DNA from: Macrostomum hystrix
Taxonomy: Eukaryota; Platyhelminthes; Macrostomidae
Direction of reading: 5' to 3'
NCBI GenBank assembly: GCA_950097015.1
Contig: CATNEN010000013.1
Span: 558,001-622,000 of the forward strand
DNA length: 64,000 nt
Shown here: piece after piece, positions 57,687 through 64,000 of the stretch
Layout: every line of letters starts with the position of its first letter
Numbering within the stretch: position 1 is the first letter of the stretch
Program-made: the position numbers and the translations under genes
The notes under the pieces: model-generated
The model's database searches: none
What the model was told of the DNA's origin: nothing
What the model saw: the letters and a program-made list of their open reading frames with translations, nothing else

Positions 57687-58353
57687 ATGTTCGACGAAGA
57701 AAGTGAGGACAGCTTTGATTCCATCGACGAAGTTGACGAGCCCGTGGAACGAGGGCCATATGCCTAGATAAGCGACGAGAAGTACGAGCTGATAGTGAGC
57801 GCAGTCAACGGGGTCAGCGAGTCCGGCGCGTGCTGCACACACAACGAGGAGTGCAGGTGAACGTCCTGCAGGCCATTGCACTGGACCTCGGCCTTGTCGA
57901 CCACAGGATCGTCTGCCAGACCCTGACCGCGAACAGGCATTCGTTGAAGAGCTGCTCCAAGCAGTCAGCAACCGCGATGACGCCAACAATGCCGACCATT
58001 TCTGCATTATCATGGATGGCGCTCGATTCCACAACGGATTGCGGATTCCCGAGCAATTTGCGGCTAACTGGCGCGTCGTGGTGCTGCCTCCGTACTCGCC
58101 GTTCCTTAATCCGTTAGAGAGCGCTCACTCGTGCCTGAAGGTGGTGATCAAGCGACAGCTCTCCCAGCCATAAGTGCAGCTGGAACTGGACAACCCGGCT
58201 TCAGAGACCACACTACGCGAGTGGCGTATCCTCGTGCTGCACAGGATCGCAGAAGAAGCGACAGCGGACATAACAGCGGTTAAGTGCGGAGGCTGGTTCC
58301 GGCATATGCTGCGCTACCTGCCTCGCTGCGTTGCGGAGGATGTGATTTTTTGA
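57687..58353 (+). pseudogene. Tc1/mariner-like transposase remnant
   Basis: A degraded DDE transposase. The first frame opens MFDEESEDSFDSIDE and runs to ERGPYA, a stop at 57765, then ISDEKYELIVSAV, typical of the N-terminal DNA-binding start of this family. A frameshift leads to VLQAIALDLGLVDHRIV. A further shift restores CIIMDGARFHNG (the second catalytic Asp) and LPPYSPFLNPLES (the third acidic residue with the family PYSPxLNPxE motif). Stops lie at 57765, 57858 and 58171. The stretch between the helix-turn-helix part and the second Asp is too short to hold the first catalytic Asp region, so an internal deletion is likely. It cannot encode an active enzyme. Confidence 0.82.
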
Positions 58354-58706
58354 CACTGTTTAATGTTTCCCTTTTCCCTTCTGACTTCCAATTGTCCACG
58401 ATTTTACCATAGACAGTTCGCAGAAAATACACAAAACATTAAAGTGCAGTCCAAATTATATTATACATTTCTCTCCATCCGTTTACTTATCTTCATTCTG
58501 ATTGGCTATCAGTAGATTTACGCTTTTCGACCACCTCACTCTCCGTCTAGCTAACCCTGTTTAGCTCTGTCAATCTGAACTGTTTTCTCTTCCGCACTTC
58601 ACCTACCTTTATTCTGATTGGCTGATAAGAGGAGTTTTACTAGTCCACCACCTCACTCCCTACCTCTGTCCCTTGTTATACCGAACAGCCCACCCCGTCA
58701 CTTTAC
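58354..58706. repeat. Short direct repeats with CCAAT-like motif
   Basis: A segment of about 115 bp, TTATTCTGATTGGCT followed by CCACCTCACTC, occurs twice (about 58490-58560 and 58608-58650). A third GATTCTGATTGGCT lies at 58931. ATTGG is an inverted CCAAT box, but no gene start is near. Confidence 0.6.
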
Positions 58707-58930
58707 TTATTTGCGGGGGGCCTGGGGCACTTGACGCACAAACACAGGAACGGCATTCCCCCAGGCCGGCGAACGAGGCGGGAGTCGCCCATCGCGCCAT
58801 CTGGACCCTGGACACAGGCACCTCACACACAGCAGCAAGCCAAGAGGGGAAGGGGGCGGCAGCCGGACTGCCTCTCACCCCAGGCCCGCACACGCACAGA
58901 GCCACCCCACACTCTGCAGTCCTCCATCTT
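58707..58930 (-). mobile_element. SINE family 3, 5'-truncated copy
   Basis: GC-rich block matching the body of the element at 49942-50170 in the same orientation: GGGGGCCTGGGGCACTTG, GGCATTCCCCCAGGCCGGCG, CACACACAGCAGCA. The tRNA-like head is missing, as in 5'-truncated retroposition. Confidence 0.68.
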
Positions 58931-60149
58931 GATTCTGATTGGCTGCTTTGTAATGAATGGTTCGGCGCTATTTGCCCGCACGAAAGTACCAGTATTGCAA
59001 CTTGTCCTGTCAACCAAAAAATGATTAATAACTTATCAACTTGTGCAAGCGTAGGTGTGATATTTTTCGATCAGAAACTAGGGATAAAAGCTGTATAGGG
59101 ATTTCATGGGCGTTTGGAACAGGAAAGCTGATCCCCTGCCGTGTCAGATGGGCGATGGGGACAAGTAGAGCGGCATGCAGCTGCTGTGCTCAATCTATGA
59201 GGATAATGACAATGAAATTTCCTCTTTTTAGATAGGAATTTTTTGATAGCGAAACTACTCGCTCTACTCTACTCCTCTGGGGTGCGTGAAATTTTATCCC
59301 AGTTTTTATATGAATAATCAAGGCAGAATAATAAATTTTATAACATTCCGATCCTCCGTTGAACTTCCGTTAGTTCTAGAATAAAAAATGTGCGCTACAG
59401 TTGACTTTCATAAATTCAGCAGCTATAGCAGCAGTGCGCAGCCCACTCAAGCTAAAATTGCAGCTTTGGCAAGTTTATCAAACACACGAATCTGCCAACA
59501 ATCAGTGCAACTCTGCATGGCAAAGTACCAAATTGTTTAATAAAATTTTAACTCTACGCAAGTATGACATTTTATCAACAAGCTAGATTGCTTAGCTGAG
59601 AAACTTTCATTTCTAGATTCCTGTTTCGGTTCGTTTATTTAGAATTATTTTCTGTCGTCGTCTGTCGATTCAATCCCCACTCTTAGTTGTTTTTGGGAAT
59701 CGTTATGTAAGTCAGGTTCAATATTTTTAGGGCTATAGCCTATAGATTCCTATTATCTTGTGGCTTACATCCAATAGTTGATCCATAGCGACTGCCTTGC
59801 CGGCTTAGATAGAAAACAAAGTATGATAGGGGGGATTTTTCCCTCATAAATAGCGAAATCTATCCCAGTCGATTTTGCTACAACAGGTCAAAACCTACGC
59901 GACAGATGCTTCCATATAAATTGTAACTGACGTTTTTCTGATAATCTCTGAGAGACCTCGTGCAGTCACTCTTGAGAGAGAAATGACAGGTCGATTAACT
60001 AATTACTGATCAATACTATCATGTGGTTCGATTGCATGCATTATTTTATTTAAATTTTGCCCGCGATTTCCGCTTACTGGGCACTCTCATCCACTTCTCC
60101 ACCACGCTTATCCCCACCCCGGCCACTCTTATTCCCACCCGGCCACTCT
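58931..60149. other. Intergenic, no gene identified
   Basis: Mixed to AT-rich sequence. Short frames of 60 codons have no domain or GC-rich exon character. Confidence 0.4.
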
Positions 60150-61605
60150 TATCCCATCCCGACCACTCAAATCCCCTTCCCGACCACTCAAATCCCCTTC
60201 CCTATCCCGACCACTCTTATCCCCTTCCCTATCCCGACCACTCTTATCCCCTTCCCTATCCCGACCACTCTTATCCCCTTCCCTATCCCGACCACTCTTA
60301 TCCCCTTCCCTATCCCGACCACTCTTATCCCCTTCCCTATCCCGACCACTCTTATCCCCTTCCCTATCCCGACCACTCTTATCCCCTTCCCTATCCCGAC
60401 CAATCTTATCCCCTTCCCTATCCTGACCACTCTTATCCCCTTCCCTATCCCGACCACTCTTATCCCCTTCCCTATCCCGACCACTCTTATCCCCTTCCCT
60501 ATCCCGACCACTCTTATCCCCTTCCCTATCCCGACCACTCTTATCCCCTTCCCTATCCCGACCAATCTTATCCCCTTCCCTATCCTGACCACTCTTATCC
60601 CCTTCCCTATCCTGACCACTCTTATCCCCTTCCCTATCCCGACCACTCTTATCCCCTTCCCTATCCCGACCACTCTTATCCCCTTCCCTATCCCGACCAC
60701 TCTTATCCCCTTCCCTATCCCGACCACTCTTATCCCCTTCCCTATCCCGACCACTCTTATCCCCTTCCCTATCCTGACCACTCTTATCCCCTTCCCTATC
60801 CCGACCACTCTTATCCCCTTCCCTATCCCGACCACTCTTATCCCCTTCACTATCCCGACCACTCTTATCCCCTTCCCTATTCCGACCACTCTTATCCCCT
60901 TCCCTATTCCGACCACTCTTATCCCCTTCCCTATCCCGACCACTCTTATCCCCTTCCCTATCCCGACCACTATTATCCCCTTCCCTATCCCGACCACTAT
61001 TATCCCCTTCCCTATCCCGACCACTCTTATCCCCTTCCCTATCCCGACCACTCTTATCCCCTTCCCTATCCCGACCACTCTTATCCCCTTCCCTATCCCG
61101 ACCACTCTTATCCCCTTCCCTTCTCGATCACTCTTATCCCCTTCCCTATCCCGACCACTCTTATCCCCTTCCCTATCCCGACCACTCTTATCCCCTTCCC
61201 TATCCCGACCACTCTTATCCCCTTCCCTATCCCGACCACTCTTATCCCCTTCCCTATCCCGACCACTCTTATCCCCTTCCCTATCCCGACCACTCTTATC
61301 CCCTTCCCTATCCCGACCACTCTTATCCCCTTCCCTATCCCGACCACTCTTATCCCCTTCCCTATCCCGACCACTCTTATCCCCTTCCCTATCCCGACCA
61401 CTCTTATCCCCTTCCCTATCCCGACCACTCTTATCCCCTTCCCTATCCCGACCACTCTTATCCCCTTCCCTATCCCGACCACTCTTATCCCCTTCCCTAT
61501 CCCGACCACTCTTATCCCCTTCCCTATCCCGACCACTCTTATCCCCTTCCCTATCCCGACCACTCTTATCCCCTTCCCTATCCCGACCACTCTTATCCCC
61601 TTCCA
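60150..61605. repeat. 27-bp pyrimidine-rich minisatellite
   Basis: About 54 copies of a 27-bp unit with core CCGACCACTCTTATCCCCTT, followed by CCCTATC, very uniform. Being 9 codons long without stops, it gives long open frames on both strands (such as PYPDHSYPL repeats), which I treat as artefacts. The left edge is shortened or diverged. Confidence 0.97.
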
Positions 61606-62329
61606 ATTCCAAGGGGCAATTTCGATTTCAAGAAAATGTTCAAAAGTTTATAAAATTACAGTCTTAATATCAATCACGTGCCACCTGTTTATATTCGATT
61701 AGCCACATAATATTGCATGCGATTAAGGGACAGTTTTGTACACATCACATTGTGATGAAGTAAATAATTAGCAAAGCAAAATAATTTAAATTCAGATTAT
61801 GATGTGCTAATTAAAAATAAATTTACAAACAACAATTATTTCTCCTGCAGAGGTTGTACATTTTTGTTCAAAAAATTTGGTAGTAGGGACTATCAATAAC
61901 AAACTGACTATAGCCATTGTAGGCCAATTTCAGCCCTGAATTTCGGTCTATCAGACTTTACAGGAAACAGAATTTCATTTCTACTGAGTGCTTCCGTGCA
62001 GCAAAATATTCATGTAGCAAATATCGAGACGAGTAGAGATTTAGAGCAGCTATATAATGCGAAGCATTCACACATACCCGATTGCAAAAAAGCATTTGTT
62101 TCCTAATCGGACGGTTGCTATAGGCTTTGGGAGAATTTTAGGAGATTGCGTTTAAGCGATGGATAATTATGGACAATTATTATATCTGCATTTAGACTTG
62201 TCAAAAATTTTGAATAGATTGGTGGATATTTGACAGACTGATTATATAAATTGACAGATAGATTGACATATAGGTAAGGTATTGTATAGGTATATAGGTA
62301 TAGGTATAGGCATTGACATATATCCATAT
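61606..62329. other. AT-rich spacer, no gene seen
   Basis: AT-rich sequence between two arrays. It ends in a TATATATA/TAGGTATAGG microsatellite. Confidence 0.45.
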
Positions 62330-62815
62330 ATATATATGGATTGACAGATAGATTTAATAGAGTTATAGATCGATAGGTAGATTAAATTGACTGATAGATT
62401 GACAGTTAAGATTAGATGGATTGGTAGATTAGATGGATTGATAGATTAGATGGATTGATAGATTAGATGGATTGATAGGAAATTGACAGGTAAGATTAGA
62501 TGGATTGGTAGATTAGATGGATTGATAGATTAGATGGATTGATAGATTAGATGGATTGATAGATTAGATGGATTGATAGGAAATTGACAGGTAAGATTAG
62601 ATGGATTGGTAGATTAGATGGATTGATAGATTAGATGGATTGATAGATTAGATGGATTGATAGGAAATTGACAGGTAAGATTAGATGGATTGGTAGATTA
62701 GATGGATTGATAGATTAGATGGATTGATAGATTAGATGGATTGATAGATTAGATGGATTGATAGGAAATTGACAGATAAGATTAGATGGATTGGTAGATT
62801 GACAGGTAAAGATTA
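62330..62815. repeat. 17-bp minisatellite with higher-order blocks
   Basis: Units TAGATTAGATGGATTGA in runs of two to four, separated by TAGGAAATTGACAGGTAAGA. The whole block (runs plus separator) is repeated about four times with a period of about 100-120 bp. Confidence 0.94.
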
Positions 62816-63307
62816 AATGAATTTATAGGTAGACATGTAGATTTGACAGATACGGAAATAGATCAGATAGATTGATTGACTGGTAGATTAGAGGAATAGA
62901 TGCGTAGATAGACGGACTTAACAGAGCGGAAGCGGGATCGTACTGAAACGCGTTCCAGCTGCCATTTCGTTGGCTGCCCTGGAATGGGAGAATAATATTC
63001 TTTTATGGGACTTTAGCACGCGAATCCCCAAGGGGCGGGCCGGAACAGTCTAATGATAGGATTCTTTTAGGGGGCATGCTCTGTTGGCCGCAGTCGCACG
63101 GATAGAAGCAAAGTTTAGCGCAATAGACTGGAGTGCCAGAGCGGATCTGAGGTTAGGGATTGGGTTGCGCCCGGCCTCCGAGTTACAACAGACGAATGGA
63201 TTGATTCGGGAATCCACCGCTCGCGGGGCGCACTTTTCCCACTTTCCATTTGCACTTGAACCTCGGTGAGCTGACACAGAGAGCAGAAGGAACTGCCACT
63301 CGTTTTT
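62816..63307. other. 3' flank of the ENTPD-like gene
   Basis: Diverged tail of the 17-bp repeat, then a GC-richer stretch (about 62930-63270) without recognised coding. Confidence 0.35.
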
Positions 63308-63313
63308 TTTATT
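63308..63313 (-). terminator. Possible poly(A) signal of the ENTPD-like gene
   Basis: TTTATT on the plus strand, AATAAA on the minus strand, about 160 nt after the stop codon at 63474. Confidence 0.4.
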
Positions 63314-63473
63314 TTTTTAACGAAGCCTTTGAGCTGTCTGTCGGCAGGAGCGGTAATTGCGATCTGGCTTTCTGCTTTCTTTTTTTACCTACACACCGTC
63401 TCACAATCTGATCAGGCAGCTCAAGGTGACTTGTTTGGGAGTGAATGAATTCAACAGGTCAATTGGGTTTTCT

Positions 63474-64000
63474 TCAGCTCAGAATTCGCAACAGCTGCAT
63501 TGCGGTGAAGGCTAGCGTGACGGTTGACAAATGCGGGCCCGCTGATGAGACGGCAGTCGGGCCGGAGCTCAGGTACTCGAGGCCGAGGCCGAGGCTCCAG
63601 CCCAGTGCGTCGCTGTTGCCCAGAGCGGAGAATTCGGCAGCCTCCGGCAGCCGCAGGCCGTGGCTGAGCAGCGCCGAGATGACGGCCGTGCTGATGCAAT
63701 AGTAGGGCGAGAAGCGGTCTGATCTTGGCGGGTCGCTGCAGACTCGACGGACGGCCCCAGCCAAATCGCCGACGGTGCCAGTGAAGGCGTTGCAGCGCAA
63801 GCCGCGGCTGACCGCAGCCCGGCAGGTTGCGTCATCGGGCCGAATGTTCGGCGCCAGGCCGTTCTGGTGGAGGAACTGGACCAGGAAGTACACGCTGCCA
63901 ATGCCGTACAGAGGCCAGTGGCTGCCGCCGCGAGCAAGGTCGACTTCGTCGTGCACTTCGAGCTGTCGGACCAGGCGTCGGGCCAGATCGGAGCAGACGT
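63474..64000 (-). CDS. ENTPD/CD39-type ecto-nucleotidase, C-terminal exon (partial)
   Basis: Open minus-strand frame from the window edge to TGA at 63474, about 175 residues. NTPDases hydrolyse extracellular or luminal nucleoside tri- and diphosphates. The match is to the GDA1/CD39 C-terminal third: YGIGSVYFLVQFLH, like the family's aromatic S-x-x-Y/F segment; VCSD; YYCISTAVISALLSHG, like the conserved C-x-x-x-Y-I-x-x-LL-x-x-G block; and ALGWSLGLGLEYL, like the GWxLGxMLN block (ACR5). The C-terminus is a hydrophobic stretch (STVTLAFTAMQLLRIL), possibly a membrane anchor. Conserved cysteines at suitable spacing suggest disulfides. ACR1-ACR4 must lie upstream, outside the window. Family assignment is by recall of motifs and is fairly secure. 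Confidence 0.62.
   Translation of the reverse strand, partial: VCSDLARRLVRQLEVHDEVDLARGGSHWPLYGIGSVYFLVQFLHQNGLAPNIRPDDATCRAAVSRGLRCNAFTGTVGDLAGAVRRVCSDPPRSDRFSPYYCISTAVISALLSHGLRLPEAAEFSALGNSDALGWSLGLGLEYLSSGPTAVSSAGPHLSTVTLAFTAMQLLRILS

Noticed and set aside
57830-58117. Intact transposase gene
   Set aside because: Three in-frame stops, frame changes and loss of the first catalytic region show a pseudogene.
60023-61702. Open frames of 470-560 codons on both strands
   Set aside because: Created by a stop-free 27-bp unit. Both strands are open equally, which argues against coding.

Overview
This is a eukaryotic, almost certainly animal, nuclear window. The genes have GT-AG introns, GC-rich exons lie in AT-rich surroundings, there are several tRNA-derived SINE families, and the recognisable proteins are metazoan: the ciliary BBSome subunit BBS2, a death-domain protein, a rhodopsin-type GPCR, an asparaginase with ankyrin repeats and an NTPDase (CD39) fragment. 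Gene content, small compact genes and poly-T/AG signals close to several ATGs would fit a free-living spiralian such as a flatworm, but that is inference and the species cannot be fixed from the sequence.

Layout. 852-11903 (-): a 10-exon death-domain protein, DTHD1-like, whose exon phases all join. 14807-18407 (+): BBS2 in four exons. 20640-20768 (-): a doubtful 42-residue ORF. 25707-27173 (-): a single-exon protein with a beta-propeller/NHL-like C-terminus. 31330-32850 (+): a rhodopsin-family orphan GPCR. 37704-41513 (+): a four-exon type I asparaginase with ankyrin repeats. 46149-55792 (-): a four-exon gene of unknown function with huge introns. 57687-58353 (+): a decayed Tc1/mariner-like transposase. 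63474-64000 (-): the C-terminal exon of an ENTPD/CD39-type ecto-nucleotidase, running off the window. No operon-like cooperation is visible; these look like independent genes.

The dominant feature is tandem repetition. About 25 different minisatellites (unit 12 to 71 bp) cover roughly 40% of the window. Almost every long intron is filled by one private repeat family that stops a few tens of bases from the splice sites, while the short introns are free of them. Several arrays repeat RNA-processing signals: CAG|GTAAGT (56.8 kb), CAG|GTGTT (38.3 kb), AATAAA (17.4 kb) and a TATA-like box (45.7 kb). Long open frames across the arrays are by-products of unit lengths that are multiples of three or of stop-free units, and are not listed as genes.

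Dispersed repeats include three tRNA-headed SINE families. One copy has inserted into a 20-bp minisatellite, which resumes on the other side. All gene models here rest on reading splice sites and phase by eye, without transcripts or database searches.
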